Of a stretch of 64,000 bases of DNA, positions 25,301 through 36,372 are shown piece after piece (the first letter of the stretch is position 1; each line of letters begins with the position of its first letter). The notes below the pieces were generated by a model. It ran no database searches. It was not told the origin of the DNA and saw only the letters and a list, made by a program, of their open reading frames with translations. The translations under genes were made by a program, and so were the position numbers. Source of the DNA: Pseudisothecium myosuroides (lineage: Eukaryota > Streptophyta > Bryopsida > Hypnales > Lembophyllaceae); the NCBI GenBank assembly GCA_951799445.1, contig OX637291.1, forward strand, positions 4,218,501-4,282,500, given 5' to 3'.

Positions 25301-26647
25301 GTCCAAAGATTTGTGTAAATTCATTCCAAAACCCACTAACACCAATCTTATCACCAAGTAAGAACATATCCTAAAGGAACAACGTTAAGTCGTGACTCAC
25401 CTATTAGTGACCCCTGAAGATTCTTGTCCTAAATGTACATAATCTTGACATGAGAGCTTTGGGATATATTTTTGTTACAAATTCTTGCCCCAAATGTACA
25501 TGATCTGGACATGAGACCCTATGAGAGGGTAGGTTTTTGCTATGCTGCTTTGAGAATTCATAGTTTCTGCTGCTTTTAAAGAATTCGTAGTTTCTTCATA
25601 CAGTGTCCAAATATTACAAGCTAGGATGCGTTGGAAAGTTAGCATCACGTTCTTTTTAAAACTGAATGTGAGCTTGCACTGGCAGGAGAGGCCCTCAACC
25701 CGGAGGACGACCCCAACCGCGTCACCCTGTCCGGTCTGCTAAACTTCGTGGACGGCTTGTGGTCGTGTTGTGGCGACGAGCGCATCTTCGTGTTCACCAC
25801 CAACCACGTGGAGAAGCTGGACAAGGCCTTGCTGCGCCCTGGCCGCATGGACATGCAGATCGAGCTCTCGTACTGCACCTTCCCGGCGTTCAAAGTGCTG
25901 GCCCAGAACTACCTCTCCACCCAAGACCACCCTTTGTTCCCCCAACTGGAGTCAGCGTTTCAGGGGAAAACCATGACCCCAGCTCAAATCGCTGAGCTGC
26001 TCATCAAGGACAAGAGCAACGTCGACCTGGCGCTGGAGAATCTGATCTCAGCTCTGGAAAATAACGCCCCCGAGTCACCGGAAACGGACAAAACTACAGT
26101 TACTCCGGATGACAACGAGGACAACAAGAACGACGATTCCAACAATTCCAGCAATTCTGTCCCGAGTTCTGTGGCCCAAGCCCCGTCCAACCTGGTTATC
26201 GATAGAAGCAATCTCATTGCAACTTTACAGGGAGTCATTAAATTGCTGGAGAACAACACTGAATCCCAGAGCAGCAAGGACCCAGAGCTTGTGCAGATCG
26301 AACAGATTTCAAGCTCCAAATCACTGCCAGGCAGTCAGCAAATGGAGCCCGAATTTTCAAGCGCAAACATGAAAGACTTGGCGCAGTCGATACGGGACAC
26401 ACTCCAGAAAAATAAAGGTGACATTGACTCTGCCATTGAGGGTGTGATTCATATCCTGGAGAATAAACTGCCCATTAGTTCTGAGATTCAGGAGATAACC
26501 TCTTCTGGTGATGAGCTATTGAATGGTAGTACTGCAAATGGTCATTCTAGTAGTGCATTAGGATGCACTGAATTAGTTAACGGGTCTTCGTCGCGAGCGG
26601 CCTCGAATGGCGGGTGCAGAGAATCTGAGAATGGAGGTATCAAGTGA
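22341..26647 (+). CDS. BCS1-like AAA ATPase (plant AATP type), four exons
   Basis: Inferred exons are 22341-22697, 23401-23904, 24468-24639 and 25686-26647; introns are GT-AG and phases fit (0, 0, 1), giving about 664 aa. An N-terminal hydrophobic stretch near residues 20-32 and the plant ASD-type region (EFEGSLPNDLYRDIHLHLEA through VYKGMTVWW) precede the AAA module. That module has Walker A GPPGTGKSS (about 259), Walker B IIVLEDIDCS (about 303), sensor FVFTTN and an arginine-finger LLRPGRMD (about 393). Family members are membrane-anchored ATPases of mitochondria or ER, many stress-linked; the substrate here is unknown. For exon 2 the acceptor at 23399-23400 gives the best family match; one 9 nt upstream would add three residues. 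After the AAA core is an unusual Ser/Asn/Glu-rich tail of about 200 residues with three related helical segments (near 456, 519 and 589) ending in LEN(N/K). The C terminus is GGIK. No interruption is seen, so this is probably a working gene. Confidence 0.88.
22765..22850 (+). repeat. Dispersed repeat fragment in intron 1
   Basis: TGTTGGCAAATGAAAGAGGA followed by TTCCAACGCACCAAAGAA resembles 15870-15900 (TGTTGGCAAGGGAAAAGAGG, TTCCAATGCACCAGAGAA). It is short and diverged. Confidence 0.4.
22911..22950 (+). repeat. Possible end of a TTAA-family repeat in intron 1
   Basis: TTCAACCCCTGAAGGACCAA resembles the TTAACCCCTAAAGGACCA left end of the TTAA repeats, with the TTAA changed to TTCAA. No matching right end was found, so it is probably a remnant. 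Confidence 0.35.
24641..24890 (+). repeat. About 93-bp tandem repeat at the start of intron 3
   Basis: AGGAGT(C/G)(A/T)GGTTTCATTGGGA recurs near 24680, 24771 and 24866, each preceded by CAATCAA-type and CTTT(C/G)AGCATTTTA-type blocks. The middle unit carries two to three plant telomere-like repeats (GGGTTTAGGGTTTAGGG). The array starts at the splice donor of exon 3. Confidence 0.65.
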
Positions 26648-27534
26648 GCTTCAATTTGTCAACTTGGAAGTATGTTCATCCTACCAAGGCTATTCTGTTA
26701 CAGTTCTGGTGCGGCAGAGACTTGTGAAAAGTCTACAATATTGGATTACTGAATTTTGGCTTCTACATTGCATGAAGAGGTCTGTTGCATATATATGAAC
26801 AGGGTAGCGAACGAGAATTTCATTATTCCAGCTACATTGTAATATTAGGTTGTTAGAGTTACATTTGCCCCAGGCGGCAACTAAGACTGAAGTAATGCGG
26901 TGTGCGAGTTATACGCAATTCGGAAAGACTGTATGCACAATTCCAAAATTTTGTAGTCAGATAGAACTACAGAAGGCAACGTTGCGACCGCATTTCTATT
27001 GTAGGTAGGCCTCAATTTGGCCTCTCATCTTGGTATAGTGTAAACTGTAAAGCTTCATTTTGATTAAATGAGATTTTGGGCCTCCATGGAATGTGATACT
27101 TGTCTTGTACGGATGGTAAGAAAGTGACCTGTTTTTTCACAAGGGTCGTAGCGGTGATATAAATCTTTTGCAAAAAATGTGGCACAATTAGGAGCTGGAA
27201 AATTAGAGCTGGAAACATCTTTTTCATGGACCTCTGTTACAAATATGATTCGTGACTTCTATATATACTACCTTAAAGTCAAATCACTCATTCTAATTGA
27301 TTTCATGACAATGTACTACGTAGTACTACATAGCATTGGGATTGAATAAGTAAATATGATCAATCATAAAAGTTATTTTTATCAGTCAAACAAGGCAACC
27401 TAACAATTTTGCATTCATAACAAACTTGAACTTCAAAGGTGGAACCCTTTGCTTCCAATGCATTGTGAGTCCTATCACAAATAAAACTCTTGAATTTAAA
27501 CTTGCCCCAATAATCATGAATCATTGTATATTGA
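26648..27534. other. 3' flank of the AAA ATPase gene
   Basis: This should hold the 3' UTR and poly(A) site. I could not fix the poly(A) site. No other gene or element is seen. Confidence 0.4.
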
Positions 27535-28459
27535 ATTATTGGCTTTTGACAACATGGCGATTTTGAGCAGCTCACTACAAATGAAATTTTTATTTTTTTC
27601 TTTGAAATTTCACACAACATGGGGACAAGGAATAAACTTTAACTCTTTAAGGCCCAACAATTTTCATAACTTTTGACTACATGGTTAAAAAATTATTGCA
27701 TGATATGTGATTTCTATTTCAACTCGGGCAACCGGCCGGGCAGATCAGAATAAATCATTATTTTCAAAAACAAAAATTTGAAATTGTTTTATAAGATTTA
27801 TTTATCTATGTGGAAAGTTTTGAATCTTTCCATTTTGATCAATGAGCTGAAACTTATGAGGAGATTTAGTTTGCGGGCACTTATGGATTCTATACTGTAA
27901 AATAAACTTTGAAGTCATTTATTTAACTCAATTTTCAATTTTTTTGGAAAAGAATTAAATCATACAATGTAGATTGTTTTTTACAGCATTATAACCACTG
28001 GGATTGGCATTTTTTAATTTTACAACTAAATTCTTAATAATTTTGTACTTTGAATCATTCTCTACTTCTTTCTGCTTACTATTTTTTTCTTTTATGTTGT
28101 ACAATCCCAAATGATGTAAAATTTTCCAAGCATGTAGCCAACTTGTGTAGGAAAAAAAATCCATAGAAGCACCACCATTTTAGAATTTTTTTCATACAAA
28201 TGTGACCTTGTGAAGTGCAGTTGCACAGTTTTTTGCAAGGCCAAAAAAAATTTTGTCACTTGAAACGCTAATATCTTGTAATCTATGCAGTGAAAATTTC
28301 TGAAAAATTTTCGACATCTTTTCAAACTAGCATACTACAAATTCCTACAATTATATGTGTCAAAAAATGTTTTTTTTTCTAAAATTTGGTACTTGCACTA
28401 GAGATGGCAGTTTTGGAGCATTTTTGGTGAAAACATAGTCAAGAAACTTTAGGGGTTAA
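27535..28459. mobile_element. TTAA-bounded repeat, copy 5, left end lost
   Basis: It is colinear with 19675-20608 from the ATGGCGATTTTGAGCAG block (about 27553) to AAACTTTAGGGGTTAA ending at 28459. The left TTAACCCC end is not recognisable, so the copy is decayed or truncated there. Confidence 0.55.
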
Positions 28460-31400
28460 ACCCTAAAATATATTTAAAAACAAATTGTGGTTTTGAAGTT
28501 TTGGTCAATTGTTGCAGTTTGATATTTGTCTTTTTTGCTTGTGCAAATTAATTTTTGAAATTTACATTTTCCTTGCAAATCCAAAAGTGTAATTTGCTTA
28601 CACGTGCGTTTTCAAATGTATTTTCAATGAATTGTTGAGTGCTTTGGCCTTAAGAATTTAATTTCTTTAATCATTGAAGGACTAGTAAAGAATTTCTACT
28701 TGGCAGTTCATTTAGCACTAGAGATCATGACACTTCAATTTTTCCTTGAAGGCAATGGCAATAATATTCAACTTTTAGGCCATAAAAATTGTTCTCTGAA
28801 TTTATTTTTCTCCTCCTACTTTATGTTATTTCATTACAACAATCTACCATTTGAATTTTTTTTTGAAAATTTGATAAATCTATTAATATTTCTTGATGTT
28901 TTGCTCTTCACATTCAAAGCAAACATGGTAACGCAAGATATATAAGTCTTCTGCATATTGGATTCAAATTTTGATTTTTGTATAGGGTAATGCCTATTGA
29001 GGAGGGAATTAAGGAAATAAAGGATCGACAAGGAAGGTAGAGCCCAATGAAGATGTATTTCTATTTTTGCAATTTCCTCTTCAACCGATGCATTACTCGA
29101 CATAAACCACCCAATAAAAAAATTAACTTAAAAGATTTTTTCTACATTCCTCATGGCAAACATTATGCTTCCCGCCATTAGGAAGAGCTTGTGGGAGCAT
29201 CCATGGACTCAAGCTAGTGAGTTACCACAAGATATGAAACAACTGGCAAACTTGGCTATTACTACCATGCTCGATGAATGATTGATATTGAGCAAATATA
29301 CTTATACAATCCTTAATTTCATTGTCAAAATCTATGGGATACTTGTAGACTATCAACTTCTTAGAATCAAATTAAATTTGAAACCATGCCTATTTGAAAT
29401 TACATTTAGTTATATAGTTTTTTTGTTAGAATGATTGTTTATAGTATAAATAAAAATAATTACAAGTTGGAAAGTAAAAAGGGTAATAAATATGAATAGT
29501 GCTCAAGTGAATTGGTAAAATCTTTTTGTGATACCAATAGACTTTAAGTCAGAAAATTAGAAATCAATTTGTAGGTCGTTAGCAACTGTGACCAATTTGG
29601 AATAATAAGTGAAAAAACAAAAGCCAAATTAGTGCCACTGCTAAGCAACAACATGTGTTCCAATCCAAGTTGGTTGTGTATCTTGTTTATTTTTGTTCTT
29701 AGTAAAATTTAATGAAAAATTAGTTGTTGGAATTAAGTTGTTAATCCTTAAAATTCTTTCATGTTTAGAGGCTCAAAACTGCTTCAAAATACTTGTTTCC
29801 AAAGCAATTTCAAAATCTTCATCAATATTTATTTCTTAACAAATCCATCCATAGTATCCTTTGGCTAACTTGTTCAAGAACATTGTTTCAAAATTTTAGA
29901 GTGAATATCCCCACTGATTGTGCCTAAGCTTCAAAATGTAGGCTTTTCTAGCCCTTCCAAAGGTGAAGTTTTGTCTTTCAACATTTTTAGGGAAAAAAAA
30001 AATATGTCTTTTAACTTGTGTATTTTATCTAATATTTTGAAAAATGGTATGGAAATATATTGAAATATTTTTAACCAAAAAGACTTTCATGTTCATTTAA
30101 AAAAAATTGTAATTCTTGTTGTTCATTCAACAATGTGCTTCATTAGAAAAAAATGGGGGTGGCCTAAAGAAGGCTATTTGATTCTAGACTAGTAGTACAA
30201 ATATGTAGAAATAAAAAATAATATTCTTTGGATTTTTTTAATAAAAAATTTGAAAATTGCAATTTGTCATTTAAAAAATTAATCTTTTTTGCAATTCTTT
30301 TTCTATTTTTTTTAATTTTTTTTTCAATTTATTTACGGTGCTAGCTAGAATTAATGGCCTTTTTAAGTCCTCATTTTTTTTTTTAATGTTTTTCGAGTCT
30401 TTTTTTATTTTCTATTGTAGTCATTGACTTCAACTATCCATGCATAAGTGTGTGTCAACCAACCACAAAAGAATCACAACTAAATCTGTGTTAGTTTTAA
30501 GTAGAAGATTCTATATACACCTATATGAAGTGATTTTTGTATTAAGCATGCATCTTCAGTTTTTCATAGAAGGTGTATTTTTGAGTGTTGATTGCTTTGT
30601 ATGAATCATAAAAACAATGTCGACATACTTAATCCAGAGGTCTTTAAGTTAATCTTTTATGAGTTTGCTAGTGCTATAGGCCTATATGTGTACAAGATTC
30701 ACACATCAATGTCATCAACATTGTATACATTGTCAAGAAACTCTAAATTTTCCCTCGCAATACCAATGGTAAATTGTTCTAATTTTTGCACACCCATTGT
30801 CTATCACTCATTTTCCAATTTCATACAATTTCTTTTTTTCACCTCAGCTCCTCTGTCCTCAATAATTCCACATTTGCTAAAGATTCTTGGTCTGACAAAA
30901 ATAATTTTGGAACTTAAAGGATTAATAATTTTGGAACTTAAAGGATTAATATATGTTGGTTCTTTCATCTAAATTGTAACTTCTTTGTGGTAGTTGTTAA
31001 AGAAGTGAGTTAACTAGTACAATACATTGTCAAGTGTGTGCATGTGGAGCTATAGATTGAAGTTTGGTTATCAAATTTTGTGTGATTAGTATTGTTGGAG
31101 TGCAATCTTGTTCTTGTCAAATTGCTAAGTTTTTCAATTGTTGAATAATTGTTGAGTCATAATTAAAGAGTGGAAATCTAAGTTGATAATTAGTATCTTC
31201 TTTCTCCTTTGTGAATATTAATTATTCACATCTAGTGCACATGTGACTTCCAATAATGCATGGCTTAATTTTGGTCTAGGATTGACTCTTGTAGTATTTT
31301 CTTATAATTTGTGGTTTGTAGTATTTTGGAAGATGAAGTTTTTTTGGTCCTCGATTAGATTGCATTTAGCTTATATGAAAAGACGTATAAGAATTTACCT

Positions 31401-32542
31401 CCAAATGGACGCAACAAGGTTAGCCTTGTCTATGTACGTCCTAGAGGCATGGCTAGTCAAACTATTCCAATAAACTTCATTCATGATGGTCTTTAGGCTA
31501 GTGGTATTCTAGTGATGACCTTCAAATTGGAAATGATTAGCCATTTGGTGATATATATTTTTGTATTGACAAACAAAGGGTGCATCAGGTGTAAAGAATC
31601 ACTTAGACATGACTTGGCAGTGGAGTCATAAAGCCAAACAACTAATATAAGGAAATGAAGCCACATGTGGCCATGGAATCATGATGCCACACAACTAAAG
31701 TCATGAAATGAAGCTAGACAAGTGCAACCATGACTATTGCTTCATATAATTTGTGTGTCCCTTCATCTACATCATCTACATCTTCTCATATAATTTATTA
31801 AAATTATAATAAAGTCATGAAAGATAAAATAAAAAAATAATTTAAACCTTCAAGAGTTGAAGAGTTATTTCAAGCCCAAATTTATTTATATATATTTATA
31901 AAATTTATTTTGCATTATATTTTATTATTGCCAAAAATAAGCATAATTTTTTTTCATTTATTAAGGTATAGGTAATCACTAACTAATCACATGAGTATAA
32001 GTCATTTTGAAACCATAAATCTTTGTCTATGCAAAACCTTTTCCTTGCTTGCTTTTTGTCTTTAGTCCCGACCATTTTGGATGGCAAAAGCATGCTCCAA
32101 ATTTGATGTCGTGCATTACATATTGAAGCTTGTTATTGCAATAATCAAAGACTCCTTAGAAATTACCTCAGATATTTACTACAGGACCATTGTGAACCAC
32201 TGCATTGGTTCACAATTTAGAATTATGAGAATTTGGACAATTTAGGTAAAATTGCAAGTTAGGAATTATTAGTTGGAGAATTTAATCTATAATGATGAAC
32301 TAAGAAATTTTCCAATAGGTAGCAATGGAAATTCTATGATAATGGTGTGAATTTTAGGATATGCGATTACATAAAAATGATAAAGAATCTTAAGGAAAAT
32401 TAGTATTTTTAAATTAGAAATAAATAAATAAATAAATGAAAAATTAATAAAATTAGGATTGATTGCACAAAACACTTGTACTATTTTTTGTCACATGTTG
32501 CATGTTGATTTGTTTTTTCGCCATAACTTTTGCATTTTGGCT
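28460..32542. other. Long AT-rich stretch without a supported gene
   Basis: Frames such as 30592-30972 (126 codons) show no known motif. A short coding-looking stretch ending in TGA near 29280 (ELPQDMKQLANLAITTMLDE) is unassigned. A 22-bp direct repeat (ATTTTGGAACTTAAAGGATT, two copies) lies at 30903-30949. Otherwise nothing is recognised. Confidence 0.4.
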
Positions 32543-33480
32543 TTAACCTCTAAAGTTCTATGACTGTATATTCACCAAAAACACTCAAAAATTGCCATTT
32601 TTAGTACAAGTACCAAATTCTTGAAAAAAAAAAATTTTAGACATGTATAACCGTAGGATCTTGTAGTAAACTAGTTTTAGAAGATGTGGAAAAAATTTCA
32701 GAATTTTCCACCATGCAGATTGGAAGATATAAGCATTTGAATTGGCAAAAATCCTTTTTTTGTCCCTGCAAAAAATAGGGCAGATGCACCTCACAAGGTC
32801 ACATTTGTATGAAAAAATGTCCAAAATGGTGGTGCTTCTTTGAATTCTTTTTCCTAAACAAGTTGGCTACATGCTTAAAATTTTTCAAATCATTTGGAAT
32901 TGTACAACATGTATAAAAAAAATAGTAAGTAGGAAAAAATAGAGAATGATCCAAAATACTAAATTGTTAAGAATTTAATTATGGAATTGAAAAATGTCAA
33001 TCCCAATGGTTGTAATGTTGTAATAAACAACCTACATCCTATGATTTTTTTTTTTTTTTTCAAAAAAGATTAAAAATTGAGTTAAATTTAAACAACTTCA
33101 AAGTTCATTTCAGAGTAGAGAATCTAGAGCTGCCCACAAACTAGAAACCCTCATAATTTTTGACTCATTGGTCGAAATGGAATGATTCAAAGCTTTCCAC
33201 GAATATACAACTCTAGAAAACCAATTTCAAATTTTTATTTTTGAAAAAAGTTTTTTTTTTGATTAGCCTGCACTGTCCAGTTACGAAAAAAAGTAACATA
33301 TTTGGCCATAACTTTTGACTCCTATTTCCAAATGTCATGTAATTTAGTGCATATGAAAGATATTGATTTCCTTGCGCTTATCTTCTATTAAAATTTCAGC
33401 TAAAAATGTGGAAATCTCTAGTCACACGTACCTGCCCAAAATTTTTATACAACCAAAAAACGCATGCCAGTCCTTTAGAT
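32543..33480. mobile_element. TTAA-family repeat, copy 6, inverted
   Basis: It starts TTAACCTCTAAAGTTC at 32543 and is the reverse complement of the 19675-20608 copy. The far end reads GCCAGTCCTTTAG at 33467-33479 and runs directly into the inverted-repeat element, which appears to have replaced the terminal GGGTTAA. Confidence 0.6.
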
Positions 33481-33980
33481 TATTTCAGTTTACTACTATA
33501 ATTATTATTGCAGTAAATTACGTACCTTTACCACTTTCAAGGTGGTAAACACACTACCATTACCACTTTTAAAGTGGTAACTCTGTTACTTTTCCATGAT
33601 GGTAAACTGAAGTAATCTCCTCGTGCACGACGAGACTGCGAAGAAACCAGGGCGCCAAGACCGAGCAGGCTGCATCGAATCACCACCAATGCAAGCAACT
33701 ACGAGAAAACAGAGCCGACAATGCATGAGGACCGGCGATTCATGACGAAGTCAAAGAAAAGGAACCCGGCACTAAGAAGAAATCACTGCCGCATGGAGGT
33801 CAGCAATTCGAAAATTAAAGGAAAAAAACACAATAAGGGAGACGAGGATCAGATTCACAAGGAGATTACAGTATTTCAGTTTACCATCATGGAAATGTAA
33901 CAGAGTTGACCACTTTGAAAGTGGTAAAGGTACGTAGTTTACTGCAATATATAATTAGAGTAGTAAACTGAAATAATCTC
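33478..33980. mobile_element. Large inverted-repeat (foldback-like) element
   Basis: The left arm (about 33478-33620) starts GATTATTTCAGTTTAC and the right arm (about 33864-33980) ends GTAAACTGAAATAATCTC. The arms are near-complementary over more than 100 bp and flank about 245 bp of GC-richer unique sequence. Each arm itself begins and ends with inverted CAGTTTAC motifs. Both contain the palindrome-like unit ACCACTTT(C/T)AA(A/G)GTGGTAA or parts of it. Each arm therefore looks like a small MITE, two of them in opposite orientation. No transposase frame is present. Confidence 0.7.
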
Positions 33981-34569
33981 CTTGTAATTTTCCACGGGCC
34001 ATGGCCAATTCAGGAGGGTCCGGCCGGAAGGCTGGAGGAGACCGCGATAGCACTAGGGTGAGAAGAACCCAGAACCCGGCACCACAGAAGACGACGACCA
34101 AGAGAGACCGACCAGAGCTGCGAGGGAGAGCTTAGTGGCAGGAAGAGCCCCATTGCAGGGAGAATCGACGATCAGAGGAGGAGGAAGGGCCAGTTGGTGA
34201 TGACTTGGGAATTCGAGCGGGACTGCATGGCTAAACCACGGTCGCGCTTATAAGGTAGGAGGCTGTAAAACGGAGCGGGCATTAAAATGGAACATGACTC
34301 AGAGGTACATTTTGCTTTCTTCAATGTACCACCTATGCACATTTCAGGAGGTGGTCCATTTTGATGACCACACATGATCACTTTTTCCCAACTTCAAAAA
34401 ATTGTAACTAATTCCACAAAGGTCCAAAAAATATGAAACGACTTGGGTTAGATTTCAATTCCACTTGTCTTTCAAGGAAAATTTACTGAAAAAATATTTC
34501 AAGATGTTTTACCTCCCCAAAATTCAGTGTCAGCGCTTAGATGCTCCATTTCTGGACCTCCTACCTTAG
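33981..34569. other. Unassigned stretch
   Basis: Includes a GC-richer part (about 33995-34260) resembling the centre of the neighbouring foldback element in composition. The 69-codon minus frame at 34172-34381 is not recognised. No gene is supported. Confidence 0.35.
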
Positions 34570-34762
34570 TTGTGCAACAAGCCGAATGCAGGACCGTTTT
34601 GCCACGCATGATAAAATTTCCAATTTTTTTCATATTTGCAATCAAGAGGCCCCTAATTAGCCAGGAGAGGTGTATAAAATAGATTAATCAAGCACAAAAT
34701 AGGGGGGCTTTTTTTATTACATTCACCCTTGGCCGGACCCCTGCATTCGGCTTGTTGCACAG
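34570..34762 (-). mobile_element. 193-bp MITE with long near-perfect TIRs
   Basis: The ends read TTGTGCAACAAGCCGAATGC and, inverted, CTGTGCAACAAGCCGAATGC, continuing for two more bases. TTAG is repeated directly on both sides (34566-34569 and 34763-34766), a likely target duplication. The interior, on the minus strand, matches copies A and B of the dispersed repeat at 14690 and 20655, which lack these ends. Confidence 0.75.
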
Positions 34763-34766
34763 TTAG

Positions 34767-35902
34767 AAGCGCGACCCTAAGCTTAAACCATAACCGAGCC
34801 TTTGAGGCATTTTGGTTGGTCCTCAACGTTCATTGTGTGTTGATTATTGACTTGCCTGTAGAGAGTCAATACATGGCAAGTATGGGGTGTATTGTACTGG
34901 GGGTAGCTAAGTGAGATGACTAATGGAAAGGGAACTAATTCCATGAGAGAGGAAAGGGATGCAAAATAAAAACCAGAATTAGGCCATTACAAGGAAGGTC
35001 ACTTGGATTATAAACACCCTCACTTACAAGTGATTGTGTTACCTTGGACCCTTGGGCATGCCCATAAAACTATGGATTAGTCACTAATCATCTTTCATGA
35101 AAAAAATTATTTCCACCATTTCATTGGGGTCAAGCTTGCATGAAAAAGCATCATGAGTGGTTAAAGGCTACAATTTGAATGTGAATAATTAGGGTTGCAA
35201 GTGGGTGTATGTTGTGAATATATAAGTGTGGGGTCCAAATTAAATGTTTTGAGAGAAATTGTTAAACAATGGATTGTGGATGAATTAGAAATTTATGATG
35301 AAATGAAAATTGTGTTGTCAATTGCATGATGAAGTAGTATATCCATCAGCACATTTGATCATTTCACCTCTATGAATATTGTGGCTTTTACTTCATGCTT
35401 TGTTCAAGTTTGTTGTTCTAGTGCATGCTTGTTCTCCACAAGAAGGCAATTATTCCGTGGACAAATATTTCTAGGTTCTTAAATCCATGTCATCGTGTGA
35501 GGGTCAAATTTTTGTTGCCAAGGTCTTCCAAGCTAGAAATAGAGCCTCGAAATTTTCACTCTTCAATGGGTGCCATTGATACCAAGCATAGTAATAGAAC
35601 CCTAATTAATCTTATTATTATGAAAATTATAATGCTCTTATTTCATCTCATTAATCAAAATGGAATGATTCAAAGCTTCCCCCGTATTTATAAATCTAAA
35701 GAACGAGACACTCTATATATTGAATATCTGCAAAAGATTCAGCATGGAATGAGAACAATAGACTGATTCTCTCTTCCTATATATCTAAAACAAGGATTCT
35801 CGAGAGTCGTTTGCATGCTATAAAATGCTTACAAACTAAAATCGATATTGAATTATGTCTTGGGATGTTTTGTTCTTGGGATAATTCAACATAAACGCTT
35901 CC
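34767..35902. other. AT-rich, no gene recognised
   Basis: A short piece at about 35643-35700 (AATGGAATGATTCAAAGCTT) is a fragment of the TTAA repeat family, compare about 33177-33200. Other frames are unrecognised. Confidence 0.4.
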
Positions 35903-36029
35903 ATGGTGGCAAAAGAAGTTTATAATCTTTTGTTTTTTGCAAGCGAAGGAGATGTTGCGGGAATTCAAAAATTGTTGGATTACGGTGTGTTGTAGATTAT
36001 AAGGGTCGAAAAGCTTTGCATCTTGGAGC
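35903..36029 (+). pseudogene. Ankyrin-repeat (plant ILK-type) gene fragment
   Basis: From ATG 35903 the frame reads LLFFASEGDVAGIQKLLDYG and stops at TAG 35993-35995. Shifting frame gives DYKGRKALHLGA. Together these match the first ankyrin repeat of plant integrin-linked-kinase-like ankyrin kinases, where the same blocks are joined by a few residues lost here. The copia LTR begins directly afterwards, cutting off the rest. No kinase domain is nearby. It is either a gene scrap carried by rearrangement or a gene destroyed by the insertion. Confidence 0.5.
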
Positions 36030-36201
36030 TGTTGTCACCCAAATAGTTAGGGTTTCATCTCTAGACCTGAATGCTTATCATCCGGTTATTTAGTTAGGGT
36101 TTAGGACTCTTGTATTTAAATTGGATCCCTTTGGGCTCTTAATCATCTGCTAATGCTAAGCTGATCAAGAGCTGTTAGAATGCATCTCTTCTTTCTTTAC
36201 A
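36030..36201 (+). repeat. 5' LTR of a Ty1/copia element
   Basis: The segment starts TGTTGTCACCC, ends TTTACA and is followed immediately by a tRNA-Met type primer binding site. At 172 bp it is short but within the range of copia LTRs. The 3' LTR is absent, so the boundary rests on TG..CA and the PBS position only. Confidence 0.6.
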
Positions 36202-36213
36202 TGGTATCAAAGC
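36202..36213 (+). other. Primer binding site, initiator tRNA-Met type
   Basis: TGGTATCAAAGC differs by one base from the usual plant retroelement PBS TGGTATCAGAGC and abuts the LTR. Confidence 0.75.
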
Positions 36214-36372
36214 GACATACTTAGAGTTCAAGAGTCAGAGAACACTTGAGTGTCTACAGTTAAGGTTTGTAGTCTTAGGTACTAGACCTACGTCGTTTAT
36301 CAGTGACTGCTAGGCGGCGCCGCTACAGGCAAGGGATCAGAGAGTTCCTTCCGAAATAGTACTACTTTGTCT

